Origin: Microbacter margulisiae
Lineage (GTDB): Bacteria > Bacteroidota > Bacteroidia > Bacteroidales > Paludibacteraceae
NCBI RefSeq assembly: GCF_014192515.1
Contig: NZ_JACHYB010000001.1
Coordinates: 930,001-994,000, forward strand
Direction of reading: 5' to 3'
DNA length: 64,000 nucleotides
The notes under the pieces are model-generated. The model ran no database searches. It was not told the DNA's origin and saw only the letters and a list, made by a program, of their open reading frames with translations. Shown here piece after piece: positions 1 to 8,160 of this stretch (the first letter of the stretch is position 1; each line of letters opens with the position of its first letter). The translations under genes and the position numbers were made by a program.

Positions 1-225
1 TTATCTTGTTTTTTCTTAGTTTCTCAACTTCTTTAACTTCTTACTATTCAGTTATTTTGTAATTCGGTTATTTGATGCTCCAACCCCATCCGCTTCGCTC
101 GTCCCCGGAAAGATTGAAGGATCGAGGGACTGAGTGATTGAGGGTTACAACTTCCTGCTGTTCTTATATCTTCTTTAGCTTCGTGCTGTTCATGTATCTT
201 CTAAGTTTCTGGCTTTCTTTTATTG
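1..225. repeat. Low-complexity dispersed intergenic repeat
   Basis: Non-coding stretch made of pyrimidine-rich words such as CTTCTTTAACTTC, CAGTTATTTTGTAATTCGGTTATTTG and GGACTGAGTGATTGAGGG. Closely similar wording recurs near 480-545, 3130-3180, 5330-5530 and 44485-44800, always between genes. No credible gene is seen here. The members are imperfect and of variable length, so this is called from recurring words and not from an alignment. Confidence 0.5.
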
Positions 226-242
226 TCAATTGTCATGATTTA

Positions 243-438
243 AAGATGTCAGAGCTAACGCTCCTATGTGATGGAATAGAACATTGTATCCTATTAAGAT
301 TACAGGACTACGTCCCTTAACCGGTAAAGGATGTTTTGTAAACATATGAATATAGCCATAAAGCAGGAGCGTAGCTCTGGCATCTTCGTAGAAAACGATA
401 CCCATCACATCAAAACAGCCGCGTAGCGGTGACATCTT
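243..438. repeat. REP-like cluster of three GTA-loop hairpins
   Basis: Three short palindromes share the layout arm-GT(T)A-arm followed by GACATCTT or GGCATCTT. They lie at 243-264 (reverse orientation, GAGC/GCTC arms), 366-386 (GAGC-GTA-GCTC) and 419-438 (CCGC-GTA-GCGG). The arms change while pairing is kept and the 3' tail is constant, which suggests a mobile or amplified REP-type element. An 80-codon reverse-strand reading frame across 226-468 is open but runs straight through the repeats and is not called as a gene. Confidence 0.5.
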
Positions 439-568
439 CCATTCATTTATAATTTGAAATCCGGGCACACATGATAATTAAGCAGATTGTTTTCATTGTC
501 CATTGAATGTGTCTTCTTTAACTTCCTACTGTTCTGATTTCTACTAAACCACCAATTTTTATACCATA

Positions 569-594
569 AAAGCGTGACCTCGAAGCCACGCTTT
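569..594 (-). terminator. Hairpin downstream of the FN3 gene
   Basis: AAAGCGTG (569-576) pairs with CACGCTTT (587-594) across a 10-nt loop. It lies about 80 bases beyond the stop of the reverse-strand gene ending at 674. The following reverse-strand sequence is only weakly U-rich, so terminator function is an inference. Confidence 0.35.
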
Positions 595-673
595 CACGAT
601 GTGCAATCCTATGGATTTTGTTACAGGCAAAATTATGGGAAGCGCTCCCCGTTAAGGAGACACCTCACACCAA

Positions 674-1288
674 TCATTGCACAATACGGCTCACCGGTTC
701 GCAAAATGCAGAGGTTCCGTCCTTGGTAACGGCAGCCGAGCGAAAATAATAACGGGTCCCGATGGTGAGGTTTTCGGCAATATATTCCACTTGCGTGGAA
801 ACACCTAATGTAACCCAATCTTTTTCGGAAGCCGGCAATGCCCCAACGATTATTTGCCAGATATACGAACGGGATCCTGTAACCGCTTTGCGGCGCAAAC
901 GAACCGATCCGGACATTGCACCATCTTCAACCATCAATATGGGCTGTTTACGGGGAGAAGGATCTTTTGAAAGGGTAAAGCCCGCTTGCAAAATAATGGC
1001 CTCGTCCCCATCGGCAATCCGCTCCACATACGCTGCCAGTTTCCGGAAGATAGCATCGGTTTCTTCCTCTGTCTGATGCATCAGGGCCGTGTCGGCCGTG
1101 CTCCCGTCACGGGCTTTCTGCGCTGCCGTTTCAAATTCATCCAGTTTCTTTTCAGCATCAGCGATTGGCACATCGGGTGTGGGGAAAAGGGTATTATCCT
1201 TCATTTTTGCCACCACATTGCGGTAGTAAGCAATCTTTTCCCAAATAGATAAACGAACAAAACTAAGCACTAACTTTGGCTTTCTCAT
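674..1288 (-). CDS. Fibronectin type III domain protein
   Basis: About 204 residues, no signal peptide or membrane segment. The N-terminal half (about 15-95) is helical and charged. The C-terminal half (about 105-204) reads as one fibronectin type III domain, with the typical strand containing YIWQI, the segment TQVEYIAENLTIGTRYYFR and an end near FCEPVSRIV. The start is the ATG at 1288 (MRKPKLVLSF); an in-frame ATG at 1324 would only add a hydrophobic, non-conserved stretch. It stands alone, facing away from neighbours. Similar solitary FN3 proteins occur in Bacteroidota, often in several copies per genome; their role is unknown. Domain call is by eye; the molecular function cannot be stated. 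Confidence 0.7.
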   Translation of the reverse strand: MRKPKLVLSFVRLSIWEKIAYYRNVVAKMKDNTLFPTPDVPIADAEKKLDEFETAAQKARDGSTADTALMHQTEEETDAIFRKLAAYVERIADGDEAIILQAGFTLSKDPSPRKQPILMVEDGAMSGSVRLRRKAVTGSRSYIWQIIVGALPASEKDWVTLGVSTQVEYIAENLTIGTRYYFRSAAVTKDGTSAFCEPVSRIVQ

Positions 1289-1598
1289 ACCATAATAAAA
1301 TTTAGATATTAAAAAATAGAACATATAATCACCGCCCTATCTGCGGATAGAGTTTCTTTTCCTTATCTCCTTTCTTCCCTGCCTGTGTTGTTTGGGTTTA
1401 TCGCATCTCAGCCGGACACCCTGTTATTTTTTTGCGGAATGAATAAATAAATTGTGGGCACATCGCATCTTCAGGCGTTTAACTTCCCTTTGCTGACACA
1501 GTTTATTCAATAGGCCCGGGATAGAATATCAATGAAAGCCCTTTCCTGACATACTTTACTGAACAGACCCACAGCCCTTCTTTACAAAAGTGCTTTGC
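1289..1598. other. Non-coding stretch upstream of the FN3 gene
   Basis: No convincing gene, RNA or TAnnTTTG promoter element was found on either strand. The stretch leads directly into the 21-bp tandem array. Confidence 0.4.
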
Positions 1599-1862
1599 AA
1601 GCTTACATTGTTATTATGCAGCCTTACATTGTCACTTTGCAAGCTTACATTGTTACTATGTAAGCTTACATTGTTACTTTGCAAGCTTACATTGTTACTA
1701 TGTGAGCTTACATTGTCACTTTGCAGGCTTACATTGTTACTATGTGAGCTTACATTGTTACTTTGCAAGCTTACATTGTCACTTTGCAGGTTTACATTGT
1801 TACTATGTAAGCTTACATTGTTACTTTGCAAGCTTACATTGTCACTATGTAAGCTTACATTG
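1599..1862. repeat. 21-bp tandem repeat array, about 12.6 copies
   Basis: Twelve full 21-bp units (1599-1850) and a 12-base partial copy (1851-1862), consensus AAGCTTACATTGTTACTWTGY. Most variation is confined to the last positions, where units ending TTTGC and units ending TATGT largely alternate, suggesting past duplication of a 42-bp double unit. Because 21 is a multiple of three, reading frames stay open on both strands. The reverse frame (1556-1996) would encode heptads of the type NVSLHSN/NVSLQSD and the forward frame LTLLLCK heptads. Neither has a promoter or a non-repetitive domain, so this is called as DNA repeat and not as a gene. Confidence 0.85.
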
Positions 1863-2080
1863 GCGAAATTCACCTTGTAAAATGTTTTTTTTACCCGATA
1901 TGGAAGAAAAAGAGTGTCAAAGAGCATCAGGAAACAGATCACCTGTCTGATTCCCGACGCAAAGGAAAGGCAGCAACACCTCAAAACCTTTACCATTTGT
2001 TAAGGCCACGGGATGCCGGATGTTATTTATGTTTTTTTATAATATATCCTCAGGGGGAATGAAACGATAGATTATTTGCC

Positions 2081-2387
2081 ATGGGAAGTCAATTCCTGAA
2101 ATCCTTCAAAGCTTTTGTGAATGGGGCAATGATGTGGCGTGGGAATGGTGTGGGGGAAGATTTACGGCGGGCTATTTTCCATCGCGGATGTGCTTATGTC
2201 CTTTTCCCGCAGGGACATGGATGCATCTGTTGACCGGATGGGGCAAAAACAGCCGGAAAGGGAACGCAACCTGCTATGTGTCGGTGATGAAGCCCAGACA
2301 AAGCAGGATGGAGTGTATAATTTTACCGGGTATAGGCCCATTCGAATGGATCTGTTTCCGGGCAAACTCCTTTATCACACGACTTAG
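2081..2387 (+). pseudogene. Possible frameshifted small hypothetical gene
   Basis: An ATG at 2081 opens a frame beginning MGSQFLKSFKAFVNGAMM. Removing one G from the GGGGG run near 2153-2157 would join it to the next frame, giving GKIYGGLFSIADVLMSFSRR and about 50 more codons to a stop at 2387. The two parts together read like a single small protein with a hydrophobic centre. The 3' third is antisense to the end of the Crp-type gene (from 2274). It may be a decayed gene, a sequencing slip or chance; no family was recognised. Confidence 0.25.
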
Positions 2388-2984
2388 CGAAGGGGGCTCA
2401 ATGGCGATGTAGGATGCAATTTTGCGTTTGTAAACCGAGGAGAGTAATTGCGGATAACGCTCTGTCACTATCCGGTAGCGTTCGGTGGCATCATTTTGCA
2501 ACAACAAAAGGTTATGATTGTGACGGTAGGAGTTGTGGCATGCCATGACAATCTGTTCAATACGCATCAGTTCCGGATATTGCTGTTGCAGGCGCTTAAG
2601 GTCACAGACCGCTATCCGGTAAAGCAGCCCCTCCTGCACCATTTCCAGATTGTGTTCCGAAGCGCACTTTAACTGCATGCTGAAGTATGAACCGACAAAA
2701 TCGCCCGGGAAATAGAAACCGGTAGTGGTTGTCTCGTTGCTGCCGTTGGCAGAGCTGCATACTACCCCACTGGCTATCAACCAGACATAACGGGCGCAAC
2801 TCCCTTCATGTAAAAATAACTCATTCTTCTTAAACCGGCATGGGATAAAATAGGTTGACAGGACATTGGGTACTTTGCGTTCAAAGTCCCGTACCAAGCG
2901 GATTAATTGCTCATATTGAGGTGAGAGATAGCTATTGGCGCACTCTTGCAGGTGAAGGTTATGTTCAAGAAATTGTGTCAACAT
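2274..2984 (-). CDS. Crp/Fnr-family transcriptional regulator
   Basis: 236 residues. Residues about 25-125 form a cyclic-nucleotide-binding-like beta roll (FIPCRFKKNELFLHEGS, then VWLIASGVV and FYFPGDFVGSYFSM). The C-terminal part carries the helix KRKIASYIAIEPPSLSRVIKEF, matching the HTH of Bacteroidota Crp-like regulators. The classical cAMP-contacting arginine motif is not evident, so the ligand is unknown. The ATG at 2984 is preferred over an upstream in-frame start at 3029, because the promoter lies at 3000-3030 and would place transcription start near 2993. It is monocistronic; the target genes are unknown. Such regulators in this phylum commonly respond to redox or metabolic state, but nothing here fixes which. 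Confidence 0.85.
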   Translation of the reverse strand: MLTQFLEHNLHLQECANSYLSPQYEQLIRLVRDFERKVPNVLSTYFIPCRFKKNELFLHEGSCARYVWLIASGVVCSSANGSNETTTTGFYFPGDFVGSYFSMQLKCASEHNLEMVQEGLLYRIAVCDLKRLQQQYPELMRIEQIVMACHNSYRHNHNLLLLQNDATERYRIVTERYPQLLSSVYKRKIASYIAIEPPSLSRVIKEFARKQIHSNGPIPGKIIHSILLCLGFITDT

Positions 2985-2999
2985 GATAAATACAAAACA

Positions 3000-3030
3000 C
3001 AAATTTATGAAATGTAATAAGATCAACAAA
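3000..3030 (-). promoter_or_regulatory. Consensus Bacteroidota promoter of the Crp-type gene
   Basis: On the reverse strand TTTG (3030-3027) is followed after exactly 19 bases by TAAATTTG (3007-3000). This matches the sigma-ABfr consensus TTTG-N19-TAnnTTTG. The expected start is near 2993, leaving a leader of only about nine bases. Confidence 0.75.
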
Positions 3031-3212
3031 TGGGTTAAGGGTTAATTAATTACAAATCAATAACAATAGCAAACCTATTATTTGGGAAAAACCTTTCTAA
3101 AACCATTTCAACTCATTCAAGATATAATTTCCATTGTCTCCTTGTTCTGTTATTCAGTTATTCAACTTTCGCAAGCTCAATTAACCCGGTTGCTTTAGAC
3201 TTTTGAGATTTA

Positions 3213-3458
3213 AACCTTATTTTGTAAGTAGTTGAACCTTAGTAGCAATAGGTCATATGAAGATCAGGCAAACCTTATTCCCTTATTACATGAAACAAGC
3301 AGTAAATTTTCACATCCCAGTATAATAATGTTGGGATATGAATCCTTTACATCCTCCTACAAACAAATTATTATCGTATGGAATAAGGGAATAAGGTTAA
3401 TTCCCAGTGTGGTTATTGGTTTTCCTACTAAGGGTTAAGCTACATCCAAAATAAGGTT
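3213..3458. repeat. Large imperfect palindrome (246 bp)
   Basis: Nested inverted repeats share one centre. AACCTTATTTTG (3213-3224) pairs with 3447-3458 (12 of 12). A nine-base CCTTAGTAG block near 3237-3245 pairs with CTACTAAGG near 3426-3434. AACCTTATTCCCTTATT (3271-3287) pairs with 3382-3398 (17 of 17). The arms are nearly collinear, about 58 and 60 bases between the outer and inner blocks. The centre contains a further ATCCCA/TGGGAT hairpin. There is no transposase. It could be a MITE-like relic or a long structured RNA. The remaining bases of 2985-3770 hold promoters and low-complexity repeat only. Confidence 0.6.
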
Positions 3459-3607
3459 CTGAAATGGTTACCTGATCCAAATTATCAGATATGGAATTCA
3501 AATTTCATACGGCAACTTTTAAAAACATAAACGTATGAAACTGAACATTGTTCCTATAGCTTTTTCACTTACAGCAATAAAGCCGGTTATCTCTGAAAGT
3601 ATTGATG

Positions 3608-3615
3608 TATCTTTG
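3608..3615 (+). promoter_or_regulatory. Candidate -7 element for the orphan gene at 3771
   Basis: TATCTTTG fits TAnnTTTG and lies 156 bases before the ATG at 3771. It falls inside a short open frame (3535-3741), which argues against that frame being a gene. No clear -33 element. Confidence 0.35.
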
Positions 3616-3770
3616 CGTTGCAGCATTTTTTTTAGAATTTGTGTAGCAACTATAACCACTGAAATTTCAGTCAATTTACCAATTTATGATATCGTTCTTT
3701 TTAGATATCGGCATGTTTTCATATGTGTGAATGTTGAATAAATAAGATATGGACAAGGAGAAAACAAGAT

Positions 3771-4565
3771 ATGGATTCTAAAATAGTAAAAGAAAATACG
3801 ATTATTGTAGCTGCCCTTTTCTTTTTTGTGGTTTCTACTACTATATATGGCAGTAGAAATAATACGACAAACAAATCAATAAATCATGCAAGTTTGATAA
3901 AAAAAGGAAGGTGTGTAAATGTGCCAGATTCTTTTGTATATAGTAACTCTAATGAAGATGTTATATACAAAGGAATGAGAGTATATCCTTCAAAAACAGA
4001 TAGCAATTCATATGTAAGATCATTGAAAAATGGAGTATTTCTAAGCTTGCAGTCACACGATACATTGTATGTATTAGTAGATGAACAATACGTGTGTGCT
4101 AATAATGGAAATGCTTTTTCACCTGCTATTAGTGAAATTACCCTGAAGCATGTTTATCCAAAATATTTTCATATTTCACATGAAGATGATTTGCCTTATT
4201 TTATTTATCTAAAAAATCATTCAGACTCTATCGTGATAAATAATAATAAGAGAAAAAACAAATACACTTTGGAGTATGCATTTATACGTGATACATTATT
4301 TAGATTTCAATCCATTCAGGTGGGACAAAATAAAAAGACATTCTTTCATTCATTAGGATTAGCAACGCAGAATCTCTATGATATACATTATGTAGTTTTA
4401 GCAAATATGTCAGATATTACAGCTTGGTATACTAAATATATGAATACAAAAACAGCAAAGAGGGTTCATTGCCATGATATTATTTATACTATTCTGGTAA
4501 GGTTTAAGAATGATAAAGTTTACTATCTTCAATTAGGAAGTTGGATAGAAATGTTTGATAAGTAA
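3771..4565 (+). CDS. Hypothetical membrane-anchored protein
   Basis: 264 residues; not recognised. Residues about 11-28 (IIVAALFFFVVSTTIYG) are one hydrophobic helix that could be a signal anchor or an uncleaved signal sequence. The remainder is polar, rich in Asn, Ser, Tyr and Lys, with predicted short strands and no visible catalytic motif or cysteine pair. The gene is markedly more AT-rich than the neighbours at 4826 and 5642, and is flanked by repeat-bearing non-coding DNA, which is compatible with recent acquisition. The ATG at 3771 follows a purine-rich stretch (GGACAAGGAGAAAACAAG), a possible ribosome-binding site. It probably faces the periplasm; no function can be offered. Confidence 0.7.
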   Translation: MDSKIVKENTIIVAALFFFVVSTTIYGSRNNTTNKSINHASLIKKGRCVNVPDSFVYSNSNEDVIYKGMRVYPSKTDSNSYVRSLKNGVFLSLQSHDTLYVLVDEQYVCANNGNAFSPAISEITLKHVYPKYFHISHEDDLPYFIYLKNHSDSIVINNNKRKNKYTLEYAFIRDTLFRFQSIQVGQNKKTFFHSLGLATQNLYDIHYVVLANMSDITAWYTKYMNTKTAKRVHCHDIIYTILVRFKNDKVYYLQLGSWIEMFDK

Positions 4566-4785
4566 TTTCTTTTTTCCCTTTTATTGCCTATAAACCGCTA
4601 TTTACCGTCGCAAATTCATTTTCTAACAATCCGATAATATCTCCCATTTTGCATTTCTGAATTTTATTGTTAATGGCGAGCGATCTGTCTGTTTTTATTA
4701 TCTTTATGCCACAAAGAGAATATATTTATTTATGTCAACACCATTATCCTTCAGGGAGTTTGAGATCCATTTAAAAGGAAAAACG

Positions 4786-4793
4786 TACATTTG
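4786..4793 (+). promoter_or_regulatory. Candidate -7 element for the thioredoxin-like gene
   Basis: TACATTTG, 33 bases before the ATG at 4826. A TTTG at 4759-4762 is a possible -33 element, though the 23-base spacing is longer than ideal. Confidence 0.5.
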
Positions 4794-4825
4794 TATGCTA
4801 TTCCAAATCATATAACTTCATAGCT

Positions 4826-5320
4826 ATGTCGCTTAAAATCCGTTATGCCCTGTTTATTGTGTTAAGCCTCCTGTGGATGGGAAGTATAAGCCTGCATGCC
4901 GAACAGGCAAAGATGCCTCCATTCCGAATTACCCAAACCAATGGACATGTTTTTAATGCCAAAGACCTTCCGGGCGGAAAACCAACGATTCTTATCTATT
5001 TCTCTCCCGACTGTGGTGAGTGCCTGGAGTTCATGGATTCTTTTTTCCCGAAAATTCATCATTTTGACACGGCAAACATTGTTATGATTAATGCTATGTC
5101 CATGCAGGAGATGATTGCATTTGCTGATCGCTATAATGTGAAGCAATACAGTAATGTAGTTGTCGGAACAGAAGCACCGCGATTAACAATATGGAATTAT
5201 TTACAGATTTCTGCACTTCCCTATCTTGCATTATATGATAAAGATGGGAATGAAGTATGCTCCTATCAGCAAAGTATCCCTTTAGATGATGTAATAACAT
5301 TACTCAAAAGGTTGAAATAG
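4826..5320 (+). CDS. Exported thioredoxin-like (TlpA/redoxin) protein
   Basis: 164 residues. Residues 1-26 form a signal peptide (hydrophobic core YALFIVLSLLWMG, cleavage probably near HAEQ). The rest is a thioredoxin fold: strand PTILIYFSP, the redox motif CGEC at 63-66, and a later ALPYLALYD segment carrying the usual cis-proline. Such proteins act outside the inner membrane as thiol-disulphide reductants or peroxidase-like enzymes. The gene is single, with its own -7 element at 4786-4793, and no cytochrome maturation or peroxidase gene lies alongside to indicate a client. Family assignment is firm; whether it reduces or oxidises its partner is not known. Confidence 0.85.
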   Translation: MSLKIRYALFIVLSLLWMGSISLHAEQAKMPPFRITQTNGHVFNAKDLPGGKPTILIYFSPDCGECLEFMDSFFPKIHHFDTANIVMINAMSMQEMIAFADRYNVKQYSNVVVGTEAPRLTIWNYLQISALPYLALYDKDGNEVCSYQQSIPLDDVITLLKRLK

Positions 5321-5552
5321 ACAAGCAGAAGCCGTTGAAAATCAGGAACAGGTCGAAAGTCAAAGATAGAAAGTCAAAAGGTCGAAAGCCGAAGGACTGA
5401 GGGTTATAACTTCCGGACTTCTCATCCTCTTTAGCTTCAGATTATCAGATTCCTACTACACTACTTCCTACCATCTACTCTCTACTGGGTTAATATTCTT
5501 CTCAACTTCCTGTGGTTGATTCTTTGCTTTCTCTATTCAACAATTATTGTAT
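5321..5552. repeat. Low-complexity dispersed intergenic repeat
   Basis: Contains near-tandem words GGTCGAAAGTCAAAG, AGAAAGTCAAAAGGTCGAAAG and GGACTGAGGGTTATAACTTCC, then pyrimidine-rich CTTCCTACTAC and CTTCTCAACTTCC text. The word GGACTGAG...GAGGGTTAYAACTTCC is shared with 125-155. No gene is seen between 5321 and 5641. Confidence 0.5.
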
Positions 5553-5560
5553 TATATTTG
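5553..5560 (+). promoter_or_regulatory. Candidate -7 element for the EF-hand protein
   Basis: TATATTTG fits TAnnTTTG and lies 82 bases before the ATG at 5642; no well-placed -33 TTTG. Confidence 0.4.
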
Positions 5561-5641
5561 CAGGCAACAGGATAGTGAGATGGGGCGAAATGTTCTGAAA
5601 AAGCCACTTTTCAATTTGGGCTAAGCAAACTGAAACAAAAC

Positions 5642-7852
5642 ATGGAAGATAACGTACATATTTGGCATTTTTCCCGCATTGGCGGCGTCAACAGGGTATC
5701 TCTCGAAACGGGAAATGATCTGGTTCAATTGGGTCAACTGGATCAAAAGTTATGGACAGCCCTTAGTTGTCCGGTGCATGGACTAGAAATTGATGCCAAG
5801 ACCCTGGAACTTATCGACAGCGATAAAGACAACCGTATCCGTGTTCCTGAAATTCTGGAAGCTACCCGATGGTTGACTTCACTGATCAAAAATCCCGACG
5901 ATATACTCAAAGGCAGTGCTGTGTTACCTCTTTCTGCTATCAATGACGAAACGGATGAGGGGAAAAACCTGCTGGCTTCTGCCCGCCAGATCCTGATAAA
6001 TATCGGAAAAGCCGATGCTACGGAAATTAGTGTGGATGACACTTCGGATACGGTTCGCATCTTTGCGGAAACCATATTCAATGGTGATGGCATTATCACG
6101 GAAGAGGCCTCCGATGACGAAGCCATCAGGCAAACTATCCGTAACATCATTGCCTGCACTGGCTCCGTCACCGATAGAAATGGCAAAGAAGGCATTTCTA
6201 TGGAGCAGATAGAAATGTTTTACCGAAACTGCGAAGATTATGCCCAATGGTACGGACAATATGAAGCTGACCCTGAAAAAATAGCCCCTTTTGGCGAATC
6301 AACAGCCGGTGCCTACACAGCTTTCCTGGCAGTAAAATCAAAAATAGATGATTATTTCCTGCGATGCCGTCTGGCACAATATGATACCGACTCTACTGCT
6401 ATTTTAAATACACCATCAACGCAGTATGACAGCATTAGCACCAAGGATCTCAATTCATGCATGGACGATATTGCCACATTTCCCCTGGCAAAAATTGAAA
6501 CCAACGGGACACTGTCGCTTGTCCGGAGCATTAATCCCGCATGGGAAAAGGCGTTGGATGATTTCAGGCAACTTGTGGTTGTGCCCGTATGCGGTCATTT
6601 TGAAACCCTGACGGAAGAGGACATGGAAACCATCAGCCGGAAATTTGACGATTACAAAAACTGGCAAAATGACAAATGCGGTACTGCAGTCGAATCTTTA
6701 GGGATTGCAACCATACACGAAACATTGGCAGGCAACACAAAAGAAACCCTTTGTGCATTGATTGAGCAGGATAAAGCCCTAGAAACCGCTTCGGACAACA
6801 TTCTTTTGGTTGAGCAACTGGTGAGGTATTACCGCGACCTCTATCTTTTGCTCAAAAACTATGTCACGTTCCATGATTTTTATTCTCCCGGCGCTGAAGC
6901 TATCTTCCAGGTGGGTAAATTATATATCGATCAGCGCTGTTGCGACCTATGCCTCAGGGTAAACGATATGGGCAAGCATAATTCATTTGCCGGACTAAGC
7001 GGCATTTGCCTGCTCTATTGCAGTTGCTACTCGAAAACACTGAATGAGAAAATGACCATCGTAGCAGCATTGACGGATGGCGATTTTAAAAATATCAGTG
7101 TGGGCCGGAATGCCATATTCTATGACAAGAAAGGGAACGACTGGGACGCCACCATCATCAAAGTGATTGACCACCCCATTAGTATCCGGCAAGCTTTCTG
7201 GTTACCTTACAGGAGAGTCTCGCAATTTATCTCTTCCCAGATTGAAAAGTTTGCTTCGTCAAAAGACAAAGAGGTTCACTCTGCCACAACAACCCATATT
7301 GAGACAACAGCGAAAAAAGCAGATCAGGGTATCGTTGAAAATATTCATAATCCCAACACAACTCCGGCAACACTGGCCACTCCTACCCCCGTTGCTGTCC
7401 AGCAGCCTTTTGATATTGGGAAATTTGTTGGAATCTTTGCCGCCATCAGTCTTGCCATAGGCGCTATCGGGTCAGCCATTGCCACACTGCTGACAGGATT
7501 CTTCAGTCTTGCCGTGTGGAAGATGCCACTTGCCATTTTCGGATTTTTCCTTGCCTTTTCCGGTCCCTCCATGATCCTTACATGGCTGAAACTCCGCAGA
7601 AGAAACCTTGCTCCGCTCCTTGATGCTAATGGATGGGCCATTAATGCCCAGGCCAATATTAATATCGCCTTTGGCCACACATTGACACACCTTGCCAAAC
7701 TGCCGCCCAATGCAAAACTAAACACGATTGACCCTTTTGCCAGGAAGAAAAATCCGCTCTGGCTTATTCTGGCACTCATCATCATCGCTCTTGGTGTAGC
7801 TGCATACCTTGCATGGCATTCGGGACTTTTGAAAACATGGGGAATCATCTGA
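5642..7852 (+). CDS. Large EF-hand-containing membrane protein
   Basis: 736 residues, family not named. Residues 59-70 form a near-perfect EF-hand loop (D59, D61, D63, I66, E70: DSDKDNRIRVPE), implying calcium binding; a second, degenerate loop lies about 147-158 (NGDGIITEEASD). Residues 80-560 look soluble and mainly helical. After a Thr/Ala/Pro-rich linker (about 550-590), hydrophobic segments follow at about 592-665. Next comes a conserved-looking soluble stretch (RRRNLAPLLDANGWAINAQ), and a last helix at about 705-724. There is no signal peptide, so the N-terminal part probably stays in the cytoplasm with the C-terminus anchoring it. It is alone on its strand, with flanking non-coding DNA. 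I recognise the architecture but no assigned function. Confidence 0.8.
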   Translation: MEDNVHIWHFSRIGGVNRVSLETGNDLVQLGQLDQKLWTALSCPVHGLEIDAKTLELIDSDKDNRIRVPEILEATRWLTSLIKNPDDILKGSAVLPLSAINDETDEGKNLLASARQILINIGKADATEISVDDTSDTVRIFAETIFNGDGIITEEASDDEAIRQTIRNIIACTGSVTDRNGKEGISMEQIEMFYRNCEDYAQWYGQYEADPEKIAPFGESTAGAYTAFLAVKSKIDDYFLRCRLAQYDTDSTAILNTPSTQYDSISTKDLNSCMDDIATFPLAKIETNGTLSLVRSINPAWEKALDDFRQLVVVPVCGHFETLTEEDMETISRKFDDYKNWQNDKCGTAVESLGIATIHETLAGNTKETLCALIEQDKALETASDNILLVEQLVRYYRDLYLLLKNYVTFHDFYSPGAEAIFQVGKLYIDQRCCDLCLRVNDMGKHNSFAGLSGICLLYCSCYSKTLNEKMTIVAALTDGDFKNISVGRNAIFYDKKGNDWDATIIKVIDHPISIRQAFWLPYRRVSQFISSQIEKFASSKDKEVHSATTTHIETTAKKADQGIVENIHNPNTTPATLATPTPVAVQQPFDIGKFVGIFAAISLAIGAIGSAIATLLTGFFSLAVWKMPLAIFGFFLAFSGPSMILTWLKLRRRNLAPLLDANGWAINAQANINIAFGHTLTHLAKLPPNAKLNTIDPFARKKNPLWLILALIIIALGVAAYLAWHSGLLKTWGII

Positions 7853-8097
7853 GGAATAAACATATTCTCCCAAAATCCTAAGGCTTATTGATGCATATTT
7901 TTTATTCGGGAAAACCTTATAAGTACTTAGCATTGTTTGCAAAAAACAGGATTCCCCTTATCATTTTGTATACAAGTATGGAGTTAAAGTAAAAGCGAAT
8001 GAGAAAGAAACGAATGAGTTCACATAACGGACTTTCCCTGTTAGGTTAAACACCTCTCCTTTCTTGCGATTTTCGGCAGGAATATGATATCTTTGAA

Positions 8098-8105
8098 CAT
8101 TGAAC
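8098..8105 (+). promoter_or_regulatory. Candidate -7 element for the trehalase gene
   Basis: TATCTTTG, 55 bases before the ATG at 8161. It also argues against the upstream in-frame start at 8116, which would lie almost on the transcription start. The rest of 7853-8097 shows nothing recognisable. Confidence 0.5.
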
Positions 8106-8160
8106 GGACTCATAGGTGTTTTTTCCGAACAGAACCCATCATCATCTTAACCGGAATATC

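Noticed and set aside
226..468. 80-codon reverse frame
   Set aside because: Runs through REP-like hairpins and has no promoter; more likely a by-product of the repeat.
1599..1862. Possible CRISPR array
   Set aside because: Units are directly adjacent with no spacers.
1556..1996. 146-codon reverse frame and 96-codon forward frame over the tandem array
   Set aside because: Frames are open only because the unit is 21 bases; the peptides are simple heptads without a promoter or a non-repeat domain.
3232..3438. 68-codon forward frame
   Set aside because: Lies inside the large palindrome.
3535..3741. 68-codon forward frame
   Set aside because: Peptide is not protein-like and contains a promoter element for the next gene.
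7345..7863. 172-codon frame antisense to the EF-hand protein
   Set aside because: Shadow of the membrane-coding part; the forward frame has clear domain structure.
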